Positions 7,856 through 17,506 of a stretch of 64,000 nucleotides of DNA are shown here, piece after piece. Within the stretch, counting starts at the first letter, position 1. Every line of letters begins with the position of its first letter. Below the pieces are notes generated by a model. The model saw only the letters and a program-made list of their open reading frames with translations. It was not told the DNA's origin and did not search any database. Source of the stretch: Parasedimentitalea marina (GTDB lineage: Bacteria > Pseudomonadota > Alphaproteobacteria > Rhodobacterales > Rhodobacteraceae); NCBI RefSeq assembly GCF_004006175.1, contig NZ_CP033219.1, positions 558,001-622,000 on the forward strand, in the 5' to 3' direction. The position numbers and the translations under genes are program-made.

Positions 7856-10174
7856 ATGAGCAAGCCAACTGCGAGAGAACTAATCGAGGAGGAGCTTCAG
7901 AAGGAGACTCCTGACTGGCGATTGGTTGAAAGCTTAAGTCGTGAGGAGGTTTCACAGGACGAGGAAAACGTACGGTTTTCCGTCGATGCGGGACATATCC
8001 AACGCCTAGGGGTTGAGCTGGTGGGGAAGAAAGATACCGCCTTGTCTGAATTGATCAAAAACGCCTTTGACGCAGATGCAACGGAGGTAAACCTGAATTT
8101 TAAGAAGAGCCAAGCTAAGGGTGGTACTCTAATCATTTCAGATAATGGATCTGGAATGTCGCTTGAAACCATTCGCAACAGCTGGATGCGAATTTCTACT
8201 GACAGCAAGGCTGAAACCCCTTTTTCACCCAAATACCAACGACGTCGAGCCGGTCGCAAGGGGATAGGCCGTTTTGCTGTGCAAAGGCTCGCGAAGAGGC
8301 TTGAGTTTAGTACTTATCCCGAAGGAGATTCGAAGGGCTATCTGGTTACATTCAACTGGGACGAAGAATTTCGCCCAGGACTGGATTTGAATGAAGTGTT
8401 TAACCAAGTTCATGTCATTCCAAACGCCGAAGGCCGAAGTGGTACTGAACTCAAAATGATTTCGCTACGGGACGCATGGACGCCTCCGGCAATTTCAAAG
8501 GTGTGGAAAACGGTTCTCCTTCTCCAGCCTCCATTCCAGATCGCTAGCATTTCCGGGATAGCCGACGGCAAGAAAGGTGATCCTGGGTTCAAAGTTCGAG
8601 TAGACGGTAAAGAAGATGATCAGAGCGTGGAGTTCTTTTCCATTGAAAACTCTTTCCTTAGTCAGGCTGTTGCAGATATCGAAGCGAGGATTGACGAAGA
8701 CGGGAATGCTAGCGTTCGGGTGAAGTCAAAAAAGCTCGACCTTGATGACACCCAAGATTTTGATGAAAAATTCTCATTGGTAGGCGCTCTCACTCTCACT
8801 TCAAAATACTTCATTTATCATTCTAGCATTTTGTCAGGAATGACTCAGAAAAATGCGACAAGCATGGGGCATAGATATGGAGGCATCAGGGTCTACAAAA
8901 ATGGATTTCGTGTGCTCCCTTACGGTGAACCATCAGACGATTGGATGGGAATGGATTCAGCAGCGGGTCGCCGTGAGTTCTTGGCACCTGGTAACAACAG
9001 TAATTTTTTCGGACAAGTTTTTGTAGGCGACGACGACAACCCACTCCTTGAAGAAACTGCTAGCCGTGAAGGGCTCCAGGAAAACGAAGCCTTTGAAGAG
9101 CTGCAAACTTTTGCAAAACAAGCTCTTGTCTGGGCAATTACACGAGTAGCGGCCCATCGGGGAAGAAAACAGACATCTTCTCAACCAGGCTTTATTTCCA
9201 AGATACGCCCTCCCTCTGAATCTATTCAGGATGCTATCGAGGTCTTTGAAAAACGCGTTGCGACGAAGAATAAAGAGACCAAGCAGAAGGATACTAATAA
9301 CATCAAAGGCGACGTAGCAGACAAGTCGTCTGAGCAAGATGCTCTCGTAGTTCTAAAGTCAGTGCAACATGACGTGCTGGAAGCCGAAGAAGAGTGGGAA
9401 CGCGAACGTCAGGCATTCTTGCAGTATGAGGCAATGCTTCGGCTACTTGCATCTTTAGGGCTCTCGATCAGTGTATTCGGACACGAAATCAAAGGTTCTC
9501 GCGAAGCAATCAGAGCACGTCTAAAACTAATTGAAGACGAGATAAGTTACTTGGCGGAAAGTGAAGAAAAAACGGAGTTAGAGCAAGAACTCGAACAGTT
9601 AAATTCCGCTACTCAACGTTTGTTTGACATTGGCGGATACATTTCTGGTCTAATGTCAAAAACAGAAAGTCGAGAACTGACGGAACTATCAGTCCAAGGG
9701 TCACTTGAGCGTTTTAAGAAGCAATTCGCCATATATATGGCAAGGCAAAAAATTGAATTTGCTCCCATCGTTACCTCACCTTCGAACCTTCGCACCTGTG
9801 AGATGCATGCCAGTGAACTGGACACAGTGCTCCTGAACTTTCTGACCAATTCCATAAAATCTATGAAGAAGGCAAAAACTTTTAAACGCCGCATTCGAAT
9901 GGACGCCAGGAAGGAAGCTCGGCACATCGTCATTGGCTTCGAAGACAATGGTTTTGGTATCCCTGAGGAACAAAAAAACCTCATTTTCGATGCGTTTTTT
10001 ACGACTACACTGACGGCGGAAGAAGACGAATTAGCTGGTCCGGGCACCGGGTTGGGTCTAAAAATCGTCTCCGACATAGCTCAAAGTTATGGTGGAAACG
10101 TATCTGTGGTGGAGCCGAGCGAAGGATACAACTGCCGCATTGAATTTAGAATTTTGAACAGCGAGGCTGAATAA
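7856..10174 (+). CDS. Double-GHKL ATPase: MORC/Hsp90-like module fused to a histidine-kinase-like module
   Basis: A 772-residue soluble protein with two ATP-binding GHKL domains. N-terminal (residues 40-170): N-box SELIKNAFDADA, G1 ISDNGSGM and G2 GRKGIGRFAV, of the MutL/Hsp90/MORC type. After a charged helical linker (430-520) comes an H-box-like SVFGHEIKGSREAI (about residue 545) and a C-terminal histidine-kinase ATPase with N-box LLNFLTNSI, G1 EDNGFGIP, F-box FDAFFTT and G2 GPGTGLGLKIV. No transmembrane segment. The stop overlaps the start of a receiver-domain gene by 1 nt, so a phosphorelay between them is likely. I infer a cytoplasmic sensor in a defence or stress operon; the trigger is unknown. 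Confidence 0.82.
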   Translation: MSKPTARELIEEELQKETPDWRLVESLSREEVSQDEENVRFSVDAGHIQRLGVELVGKKDTALSELIKNAFDADATEVNLNFKKSQAKGGTLIISDNGSGMSLETIRNSWMRISTDSKAETPFSPKYQRRRAGRKGIGRFAVQRLAKRLEFSTYPEGDSKGYLVTFNWDEEFRPGLDLNEVFNQVHVIPNAEGRSGTELKMISLRDAWTPPAISKVWKTVLLLQPPFQIASISGIADGKKGDPGFKVRVDGKEDDQSVEFFSIENSFLSQAVADIEARIDEDGNASVRVKSKKLDLDDTQDFDEKFSLVGALTLTSKYFIYHSSILSGMTQKNATSMGHRYGGIRVYKNGFRVLPYGEPSDDWMGMDSAAGRREFLAPGNNSNFFGQVFVGDDDNPLLEETASREGLQENEAFEELQTFAKQALVWAITRVAAHRGRKQTSSQPGFISKIRPPSESIQDAIEVFEKRVATKNKETKQKDTNNIKGDVADKSSEQDALVVLKSVQHDVLEAEEEWERERQAFLQYEAMLRLLASLGLSISVFGHEIKGSREAIRARLKLIEDEISYLAESEEKTELEQELEQLNSATQRLFDIGGYISGLMSKTESRELTELSVQGSLERFKKQFAIYMARQKIEFAPIVTSPSNLRTCEMHASELDTVLLNFLTNSIKSMKKAKTFKRRIRMDARKEARHIVIGFEDNGFGIPEEQKNLIFDAFFTTTLTAEEDELAGPGTGLGLKIVSDIAQSYGGNVSVVEPSEGYNCRIEFRILNSEAE

Positions 10175-11274
10175 TGAGCTTTTCAGGTTTCTTCATCGAC
10201 GATAACGAGACAGAAAACGTTTACGCCAAAACGATGTCTACCAAAGGGGCGCTTAAGCTTGCGTATGAGGCCCCAGAACAGGTTAGCCGCCACGCGAAGT
10301 CCGTTTTCGCGCGAAAGCCGGATTTGTTGGTCCTGGACTTCCGGCTGGACGAAGATAGCGATTTAGACCCTAATGAAACATATAAGGGAAGCGTTTTGGC
10401 GCAGCAGGTTCGTGACTGCTCTACAGCTACGCCCGAACACGATTTCCCAATTGTACTAGTTTCTTCAGAAGACAAAATCCGGGAGCAATTTGCCCCTGAT
10501 CTCACCTCACACGACCTATTTGACAAGGTATATTCAAAGGAAGAGGTCAATGATCGAAGGGACGAAATTCGCGTTGAACTTTTGAGTTTGTGTGATGGAT
10601 ATCAAATATTGCGGAGGAGTGTTGGATCATATGATTTGTTTAAACTCACAAAGCTTGATGCAGAAGAAGACTATATACTTGATCATCAAGAGTTAGAGCT
10701 TGCAATTCGTCGAGCGTCAGCTCCGCACCAGATTGCTTCTATATTTCTGAATCAACTGATTGGACAAACCGGCCTTTTGTTAGATGTGGACGAGGCTTGC
10801 GCGCGGCTCGGCGTCGCTCAGAGCGAGCGAGATGAGGTCGAAATTTATCTAGACGAATGTGGAGCAAGATATAGTGGACTGTTTTCAAATGGTTGGCCCA
10901 GATTTTGGGCCCACAGATTAGATCAAATTTCTGGCGAAGTTTTTGGCCAAAGAGCTACTGGTGTTCCTGCGGACCAGCGCGCGGCCAAGCTCTCCGAAGT
11001 TTTGAAGCGCGAGCTGCAACCCGCCAAGTCACCCTGGACTGGAAAGAATGACGCTTTAATTGCGTTTGCATGTGCCTGTTGTTCCGATGGAACGGAGTTG
11101 CGACATTCAGTTGGAGTTTTTGAAACGAATATGCCGAGTTTTTCTGTTCGTCGCCGTGTTTGCTGGCGATGCATTCATACCGATAGGTATTTGAATAGTC
11201 AGCCTAGTTTTGAAATCGATGCATCGGACAAACGTTTAGTTGGCGAAGTAAAGACACTTCAGATCCCCGGATAA
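10174..11274 (+). CDS. Receiver-domain protein with unknown Cys-rich C-terminal region
   Basis: The first about 130 of 366 residues form a response-regulator receiver domain: acidic pair in FFIDDNETEN, phosphoacceptor Asp in LLVLDFRLDED, Ser in IVLVSSEDK and Lys in LFDKVYSK. The remaining 230 residues match no output domain I know; they contain CACC near residue 290 and CWRC near 330, a possible metal site. There is no helix-turn-helix I can recognise, so the output is probably not transcription. It is coupled to the double-GHKL gene (1-nt overlap) and followed after 5 nt by another unknown gene. Partner of the kinase by context; effector activity inferred only. Confidence 0.75.
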   Translation: MSFSGFFIDDNETENVYAKTMSTKGALKLAYEAPEQVSRHAKSVFARKPDLLVLDFRLDEDSDLDPNETYKGSVLAQQVRDCSTATPEHDFPIVLVSSEDKIREQFAPDLTSHDLFDKVYSKEEVNDRRDEIRVELLSLCDGYQILRRSVGSYDLFKLTKLDAEEDYILDHQELELAIRRASAPHQIASIFLNQLIGQTGLLLDVDEACARLGVAQSERDEVEIYLDECGARYSGLFSNGWPRFWAHRLDQISGEVFGQRATGVPADQRAAKLSEVLKRELQPAKSPWTGKNDALIAFACACCSDGTELRHSVGVFETNMPSFSVRRRVCWRCIHTDRYLNSQPSFEIDASDKRLVGEVKTLQIPG

Positions 11275-11279
11275 AACTC

Positions 11280-11969
11280 ATGACGGATATTAAGGCTGAA
11301 GCCGCGGGTGAAGCTTTGAAAGCTATTGCTCAAAAATTAGATGATACTGGAGTAATTGCACCTGAAGGTCGCAGCACCCTTCTGAGGGTTGCTAGTGAAC
11401 TAAAGGGAAAGAAACGGAGTAAACAGTGGCCTCAGGAAGTGGACCGTGGTTCTCCGGTTCGGTTTAATGTGGGGAAAACCGCTGACAACAAGCCAGTTCG
11501 CCCAATAATTGATTTTGCAAAAATACATGTAAATCAAAATCATAAATCGCGCCCTCCCTTCGATTGTTTTGATTTGGCAATCGTTTTGGAAAGTGACACA
11601 GGTGATCTGCTATCACGATGGCACATCGATCAAGCAAATAGCGAAGGTGGCTCTTACCAGGCGGGACCTCTATTTCACCTTCAGTTCGGGGGCCGGAACA
11701 ACGGCTATGACCGCTCGGTTGATCATCCGATTAAGGAACCAAGATGGTGCCATCCACCAATGGACCTAGCTCTTTCAACTGAGATGATTGTTGCCAACTT
11801 CTTTGAAGACGCTTGGCACGGCCTTCGGGAAGATCCCAGCTGGTGTCTTAATATAGGTTTGTTTCAGAAGCTCTGCTATGAAGCATACTTGGAACACCTG
11901 CAAAAATGTATAAGCGCGCCTAGAGGCTCTACTATCTTGAATGATGTTTGGGCCGCCAACTGGAAATAA
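11280..11969 (+). CDS. Hypothetical protein, third gene of the GHKL/receiver operon
   Basis: A 229-residue protein that starts 5 nt after the receiver gene. The first 60 residues are helical and basic (LKGKKRSKQWP); the rest contains DCFDLAIVLESDTGDLLSRWHID and a Trp/His-rich stretch PRWCHPPMDLAL, EMIVANFFEDAWHGL. No signal peptide or membrane segment. I do not recognise a family. Position in a tight three-gene operon with a kinase-like protein and a receiver points to a shared role, perhaps effector or target recognition. It ends 16 nt from the convergent methyltransferase gene. Confidence 0.7.
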   Translation: MTDIKAEAAGEALKAIAQKLDDTGVIAPEGRSTLLRVASELKGKKRSKQWPQEVDRGSPVRFNVGKTADNKPVRPIIDFAKIHVNQNHKSRPPFDCFDLAIVLESDTGDLLSRWHIDQANSEGGSYQAGPLFHLQFGGRNNGYDRSVDHPIKEPRWCHPPMDLALSTEMIVANFFEDAWHGLREDPSWCLNIGLFQKLCYEAYLEHLQKCISAPRGSTILNDVWAANWK

Positions 11970-11985
11970 ACCACGCTGGAATAAG

Positions 11986-13656
11986 TCAGCGTTGCCTGTT
12001 TTGCCGAAGCTGAGCCAGACCGGATTTCAAAATGGCAGCCTGGGTGGGAGCACAATCAACATCAAGCGACTCCAGAATAACATGGTCGGCTACTTGGGTT
12101 GCTTCATTGAAATCGCCAGCTCTCAGGAATGCATCCGCTCTTCGAAAAGCTGAACTGATTTTGGTGTGATGTATCGGTGGCAACAATAGTCCGATGGCCT
12201 CAGCCTCACGTGGTTCATGTTTTAGCGCGCCCGAGCCATAAGAGCGCCCTGCGATTTCAGCAGATATTTGGGAGAATGTGGACAAGGAGGCCAAAGAAAT
12301 AAACTTTTTTCTGGTTTCCGAAACGTCTTGAATGAAATAACCACGATGGATCGAGTTGGTGCAGTTCAAGCCCGCTGTGTTCAAGACAACACGCGGTCCG
12401 TTATGCTGCATGACTGGAAAGAACAAGTCAGGTATCGCCCCATCATCAGTTTGAGACCATGACGACCTTTTTTTGAAGGTCGAACATTTAGCTTTGGCAT
12501 CCTCAGGATAGGAGGCCAAGTATTCTCCAATTTTTTGTGGTGCATTTTCCATGCTCTTTGCACTGACAAGGAATGTTTTTGCCGCATTTTCACGCATCAC
12601 ATCGACATCATTAAGCGTAAGGTGAGAGCCTTTTACAAATGAGAACCTAGGAAGGATATCAACGAGGTCTCGGGTACTGATACCCGCTTCTTGCCTCTCA
12701 TCATCAGTTCTCAGGAAAAATCTGTTATTTCCTGTAACCAGCCCGATTTGAATTCTTACATATTCCCCTAAAGTGTGGTGATGCTTGCTAGCTTTGAGTT
12801 GTTCGAAGAGTTCCAGCGGTGCGCGTGAAAGACAATCAAGAACGGCAGACCCACAAGAGGACGTTCCGCTGCTAGAACCATCCTTCCATTTTTGGATCTC
12901 ATCAGCCAAGTCGCGAACTCCTGCGCAACGGGCTAGCTGAATGTCCCCAACAAGATTATCTGATGCCTTGGAGCGCTTTCCTTCAGCGAGAACAACAATT
13001 GTTTTTTCTTCCGTCCCTTCAAGTAAAAACTGTCGCTCTTGCATTTCAAATGCGCGAACGTCTTCAAAGCTATTATAAATGAATTTTCTTAACGATTGCG
13101 AATAATTGGCGTAAAGAAAGCTGCTTGGCAGGACCCAAGCCATTCGTCCCCCCTCGGTTATGAATCGTGATGAAAGCCCAACAAAGTAGGCCCAAAGGCT
13201 TGCACGGCGACCAAGGTCAAGCCCTTCATCACGCAAGTATGCCAAAGCAATTTCGCGTACTGATGGATGAATTTTTTGATAAGATAAATAGGGAGGATTT
13301 CCAATGACCGCATCGAAGCTACCCAGCCACGAACGTGGGAATTCTTGGAGCAAGAAATCTCCCTGGTGAAACCGTTCTAAGTCGATAGGGCGCTCAAGTA
13401 GGTCAGCCAAGAAACCGAACGCCTCTGGGTCGATGTCACAACCAAAAATCTGCTCAGTTGCTGCACTTCCTTCGAAGTCGGTGAACCGATCATGAGCGGA
13501 ACGCAAAAATCCACACCCGCCAAAGCTCGGTTCAAAAACACGACAATTGCTTGATCGAATTGCCCACTCGCATATGATATCGGTAAGGCCCTTGTGGGTA
13601 TAATATGCCCCAAGCTCCTTTTTCCGATCATTGGCTCTTTTTTGCAAGGTGTTCAT
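11986..13656 (-). CDS. N6-adenine-type DNA methyltransferase (Eco57I/Type IIG-like), no nuclease domain seen
   Basis: A 556-residue protein with methyltransferase motifs: RKKELGAYYTHKGLTDII near the N-terminus, SAM-binding VFEPSFGGCGFL, and the catalytic NPPY in VIGNPPYLSYQK. The C-terminal half resembles a target-recognition region (LGEYVRIQIGLVTGNNRFF). The protein is shorter than full Type IIG fusions and I see no PD-(D/E)XK motif, so it is either an orphan modification enzyme or works with an island nuclease. It is convergent with the GHKL operon. A methylation mark protecting the island or phage defence is inferred. Confidence 0.85.
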   Translation of the reverse strand: MNTLQKRANDRKKELGAYYTHKGLTDIICEWAIRSSNCRVFEPSFGGCGFLRSAHDRFTDFEGSAATEQIFGCDIDPEAFGFLADLLERPIDLERFHQGDFLLQEFPRSWLGSFDAVIGNPPYLSYQKIHPSVREIALAYLRDEGLDLGRRASLWAYFVGLSSRFITEGGRMAWVLPSSFLYANYSQSLRKFIYNSFEDVRAFEMQERQFLLEGTEEKTIVVLAEGKRSKASDNLVGDIQLARCAGVRDLADEIQKWKDGSSSGTSSCGSAVLDCLSRAPLELFEQLKASKHHHTLGEYVRIQIGLVTGNNRFFLRTDDERQEAGISTRDLVDILPRFSFVKGSHLTLNDVDVMRENAAKTFLVSAKSMENAPQKIGEYLASYPEDAKAKCSTFKKRSSWSQTDDGAIPDLFFPVMQHNGPRVVLNTAGLNCTNSIHRGYFIQDVSETRKKFISLASLSTFSQISAEIAGRSYGSGALKHEPREAEAIGLLLPPIHHTKISSAFRRADAFLRAGDFNEATQVADHVILESLDVDCAPTQAAILKSGLAQLRQNRQR

Positions 13657-13934
13657 CTAGCCTAAATGAGATTTCGGTCTTGGGATGACCTCTACACTCA
13701 ATCCGATCTTGGTGAAACGACGAAGTTTCTTCAGCACCCTATAGTAGCCAGAAATGGCCCCTTACTTGATCAGTCATTCAGAACTGGATCTCTTCTCACC
13801 GCCTATGTGACCTCAGTACGATGTGAAGCTGGCCTAGCCCCCAAGGGACAGGCAGACAGTGTCTTTCTTCCCCATTTCCCTAGACATTGGGCGACCTGGC
13901 AATGAGGTTAAGTCAAGCCGACCCTACCATCTCT

Positions 13935-14996
13935 TTAATGAAACAACGGCACTTGGTCTAACCGATGCAATTCATCGATCAGCCTAACAGCCATACGAAT
14001 ACTATTCCCCATCTGATATTGCCTCGCGCAGCACATCAGCTGTTGTACGTTCCTCACAACGCACTCAGACATGCCACGTTTCAGAACTTCTCTTTTGATA
14101 AACTCTGTCATCTGCTTATCGGTCGGTGGAACGATGTAAACAGTACGAACACGTGTCCTCAATGGTTCCGGCAAGCGGCTAGCATCGTTGCAACTCATAA
14201 TCCAATTGATGTGGCTCATATCAAAAGTCGTCTGAAAAAACGGACAAGTCCAACTTTCCGCAGAGATGGGTTCCAACAGCCCCAATAGAGCATGGTGTAG
14301 CGAAGTACTTAAGCCGCTTGTACTTTCTGCAACACCGGCCTTGTCGATCTCGTCAATACAAACGATGGGGTTTGCCACTGCTCTTGAGAGCATGACTTTA
14401 AGGGGGCGCCCACATTCTGCTGATCCCCAACCCCTGCCCACGCCGGACAATGGAAACCCCTCAGAGCCACTACCTCCATCAATCTGAACTGTTGGCAGCT
14501 TACATAGTTCTGACAACCGCTTAATCAGGTGCGATTTCCCCAAACCTGGAGGGCTTTGCAATAAGGTTGGCCGGAACTTCAAGCCAGTGCCACCTTGCTG
14601 GATGTGGTGCCTCATATCCAGCCACAAGGTATGGATCACCGATTGAAGCCATGGCATTTCCTCAAACAATTTGGCTGCGATTTCATCTACCTCATGAACT
14701 GACTTCGGCCCCTCTAAGGTAACCCCTTCCATGATTGGCTTAAGAAGTTTTCGCTCATCCCGCTTCAGGTGCCCTCCTTGATCGAACCGTGATCGGGCTT
14801 TGATAAGCTGGTCGGCCCGACGCGAAATTTTGGCTCGGTCATCTAGGAAGACCCGATGTCGTGAATAGCTTTCGTCACCATCTGGCAACCCTGTCGACCT
14901 GAGTGTTCTAAGGTGTTCGATCAAGTGATCTTCAATTTGAGAGTCATCAATTCTGAAGAGCCGTAACTCTTTCAGCAAGGGAATACGCTGAGCCAT
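13935..14996 (-). CDS. Lon-like AAA+ ATPase without protease domain
   Basis: A 353-residue protein with Walker A SPPGLGKSHL, Walker B VCIDEIDKAG, sensor-1 IMSCNDASRLP and an arginine-finger stretch LRTRVRTVYIVP, all close to the ATPase module of Lon. There is no Lon Ser-Lys proteolytic domain and no long N-domain; the first 100 residues are helical and charged. It lies 206 bp downstream of, and on the same strand as, the HUH-type replication protein. Roles as a remodelling ATPase or replication helper are possible. AAA+ membership is certain, job unknown. Confidence 0.85.
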   Translation of the reverse strand: MAQRIPLLKELRLFRIDDSQIEDHLIEHLRTLRSTGLPDGDESYSRHRVFLDDRAKISRRADQLIKARSRFDQGGHLKRDERKLLKPIMEGVTLEGPKSVHEVDEIAAKLFEEMPWLQSVIHTLWLDMRHHIQQGGTGLKFRPTLLQSPPGLGKSHLIKRLSELCKLPTVQIDGGSGSEGFPLSGVGRGWGSAECGRPLKVMLSRAVANPIVCIDEIDKAGVAESTSGLSTSLHHALLGLLEPISAESWTCPFFQTTFDMSHINWIMSCNDASRLPEPLRTRVRTVYIVPPTDKQMTEFIKREVLKRGMSECVVRNVQQLMCCARQYQMGNSIRMAVRLIDELHRLDQVPLFH

Positions 14997-15202
14997 AATG
15001 TTTCTCTGTATGTAAGTACGCCCGATACGCCAAACTAAGTATAGGTGGTTTCGAGCTTACGGAATTGGAATGGGTGACCGGCTTATCAGCAGGTCATATG
15101 AGACAGCAAAATGTCGAAGTGTTCCAATCCATTGAACAAACATAAGTACTTCCCTGAGATATTTCAATCTTACTGATCCAGAAACCTGTGCACCCATTTT
15201 TC

Positions 15203-16816
15203 CTATAACCTCTGATCGGCCCCAAATAGTGATCGGTGAATTTTCATTACTGCCACTTTGGCTTTCTCCCAAAGTCTTGACAGTACAGAATAGGACTCAA
15301 CTATATTTTGAGGTTCGCTTTTGGGATCCCGAAATTCTGGATCCTTTGGTTTTCTTTCAGCCATAATTTCAGCTAAGGCTTCCTTAATCCCTAAGCTGAG
15401 AGTTATCGTGTAATAGGGTACATTACCTCCTTCCAATGTACGCGCGAGTTCTTCGGCAAAAGGCTCCAAAAATTTCTTCAGCGAATACTCCTGCCCAGTA
15501 TTGTTCTCCCATGCCGTCAGAGCTTCCCCATTCGCCTCATCATAATTGAATTGGCCTGAACAGCGGTTACGCTTTCGGAATTCTGAAGGCCTAAAGTTCT
15601 TCACAACGCTATATGAGATCAACCTATCGCCAGGAGCTGGCGCCGGAGTGCTTACGCCGCAAAATACATTGGCTTCTTCCACACGCTCATGAGATTCATC
15701 ATGTTGGTCACAAATCCGTTCCTCCGCACCGAGCCCACCAAGAGCATCAGTACCTTCCACCTCAGTGGCCCCATTCGAATTATCTGGCAAGTTTTTCGGG
15801 CCATCCTGACGCCTCGTTTCTTTGTCCACCAACTTGAGCGTCGATACATCCCCCTTGCCATATACCCTTCCCGGCTTTTGGCCATTCCTGTCAGCGGTTG
15901 ATTTGTACCTCTGGAAACCACCCATACTTCTGGTCATGCGCCTCTTGCTAACACGGCTTATGTATTCTTCAAATTCTGCAGGGTGGTCAGCTTCAGCAAG
16001 CTGAAATGCTGTTTGGGAGGGTTTGGTGCAGTAATACGCAACGGCCGAAAACTTCTCTTTAGAAACCGGCTTCAACGAAACGCTAGACCACATTAGGCTA
16101 AGCCCAGCAGCATACCCAACAAGCAACTCGTTGATTTCTTTTGCGATCTGATCTTCTGAACTCGTTTCAAGAATTATGTGAAAATGAGGATAAAACGTCC
16201 GGTCACCTTCTCTGTATGGTGTTTCCAGCTGAGCATACAGAATGTCGATCCAACCATGCTCTGCATCGCTCAAAACCTCTGTCAGGATCTTTAATTGTTT
16301 AAAGGCTTCACCCACTGCATCGTGCAATTCATTCAAGCCGCAGCGGCCGTTACCAGCAGGCAGGGTAAGCATCCAAAACTTGCTGCCTTCACCATATCTC
16401 TCGTTTGCATAACAAGTAAGAAACTGAGCAGTTTTGCTGGTGTCGATCAGAGAAACTGACGGAAGATTTTTGTTGTGTTTATATGCCAACGTATCTGCGA
16501 TTGAGAGAAATTCTCCGGCCGGCAGCGGCATCATTAAATGGCTAGTTGTTCCACCAGTCTTTCGCAGCAGATTGATCCCGTGTCGAAGACCATAGTCAGC
16601 AACCGCCCAACTCATCCTCCTATATTTTTGACTACCTTCATGAAGCTTGAACCCACCCCGATATCGTGCCTTCTTCCCAACGTTCTTCAGCTGTTTATGG
16701 ACAAACTCATATCCAGTTTCAGTCTCTGGCCCCCCATTGGGTTCTGGGCCAGTCGCACCTTCAATTTCGGCTTGGGTGTTATCGCCTTCGTTCTGCGCTT
16801 TGAAGTCTTCCATCAT
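15203..16816 (-). CDS. HUH endonuclease / rolling-circle replication-initiator-like protein
   Basis: In this 537-residue protein FYPHFHIILE gives the metal-binding H-F-H (HUH) motif and AVAYYCTKPSQ, about 70 residues later, the Tyr motif (YY…K) of rolling-circle initiators and HUH relaxases. The first 45 residues are acidic and low-complexity, and the last 200 are of unknown type. Such proteins nick one strand and join it covalently to Tyr to start rolling-circle replication or mobilisation. With the AAA+ ATPase downstream it may form the island's replication unit. The motif reading is direct; the replication role is inferred. Start ATG at 16816, with AAGGTG just upstream. Confidence 0.72.
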   Translation of the reverse strand: MMEDFKAQNEGDNTQAEIEGATGPEPNGGPETETGYEFVHKQLKNVGKKARYRGGFKLHEGSQKYRRMSWAVADYGLRHGINLLRKTGGTTSHLMMPLPAGEFLSIADTLAYKHNKNLPSVSLIDTSKTAQFLTCYANERYGEGSKFWMLTLPAGNGRCGLNELHDAVGEAFKQLKILTEVLSDAEHGWIDILYAQLETPYREGDRTFYPHFHIILETSSEDQIAKEINELLVGYAAGLSLMWSSVSLKPVSKEKFSAVAYYCTKPSQTAFQLAEADHPAEFEEYISRVSKRRMTRSMGGFQRYKSTADRNGQKPGRVYGKGDVSTLKLVDKETRRQDGPKNLPDNSNGATEVEGTDALGGLGAEERICDQHDESHERVEEANVFCGVSTPAPAPGDRLISYSVVKNFRPSEFRKRNRCSGQFNYDEANGEALTAWENNTGQEYSLKKFLEPFAEELARTLEGGNVPYYTITLSLGIKEALAEIMAERKPKDPEFRDPKSEPQNIVESYSVLSRLWEKAKVAVMKIHRSLFGADQRL

Positions 16817-17506
16817 TCACCTTCGGTCTGCACCGAGGGCTCAGGAATGATGATAGAGAGTACAGCTCTCTCTTCAGTTCTTCAGGCGTTCATCGGCTTT
16901 TCAATGTTAAGCGCCATCAACGAGTTCCCATGATTTCGTCGAATTAGGCGCAATATGAACCTGCGGTCTCGCAGTTTAACTGAAATTAAAATTTTAGGGA
17001 TTTGCCGATCACAGAAGGTCAAATTGCTCAACTTTCGCAAATGGAGACTTTTGAGTTGAAAACTATTTTCTGTCTCCTCCCCCCATTACTCCATACTTTT
17101 GAATACATTTTCTGTGAGTTTGGTAACCATTTTCCACAGCCTTTTTTTGGCAGAAAATATCGTGATCCTTCTGCATTACGGCGGCCAACAGCTTTCTGGG
17201 CTGCACCTCTCCTTTGGGTTGATTAAGGGCTTCCGCTGCAGTCAGCGCCATCGACGGCAATGCGCAAGAAAGCGAACTTTACAAAGTTTCGCCAACGGCA
17301 CTGAGTTACAGTGTGTGTCCTTTCTGGTTGCTGCTGCGCAGCTTCCCCGAACCAGACCTTCGCCACACGCAATTTTCACAACCGGATACTAACTGTTCTG
17401 CGGACTGCACCGCCGCAGTTTCGAGCGGCGCATTGACTAAATGGCCTACCGCATTCATCATGCTATGGAATAGTTGGTATCCCATCATTTCTCCGGAGGT
17501 TGAATA
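16817..17506. other. 690-bp intergenic region upstream of the M48 locus
   Basis: Divergent spacer between the HUH gene and the membrane-protease pair. Several short frames exist in all directions but none has a convincing composition or ribosome site. It presumably holds promoters for both sides and, if the HUH protein is a replication initiator, could hold its origin; I see no clear iterons. Confidence 0.4.

Noticed and set aside
13666..13905. Plus-strand 79-codon frame between methyltransferase and AAA+ genes
   Set aside because: No ribosome site and no recognisable features; likely chance.
15057..15272. Minus-strand 71-codon frame overlapping the end of the HUH gene
   Set aside because: Overlaps 70 nt of the coding HUH gene and has no distinct motif; could be real but not supportable.
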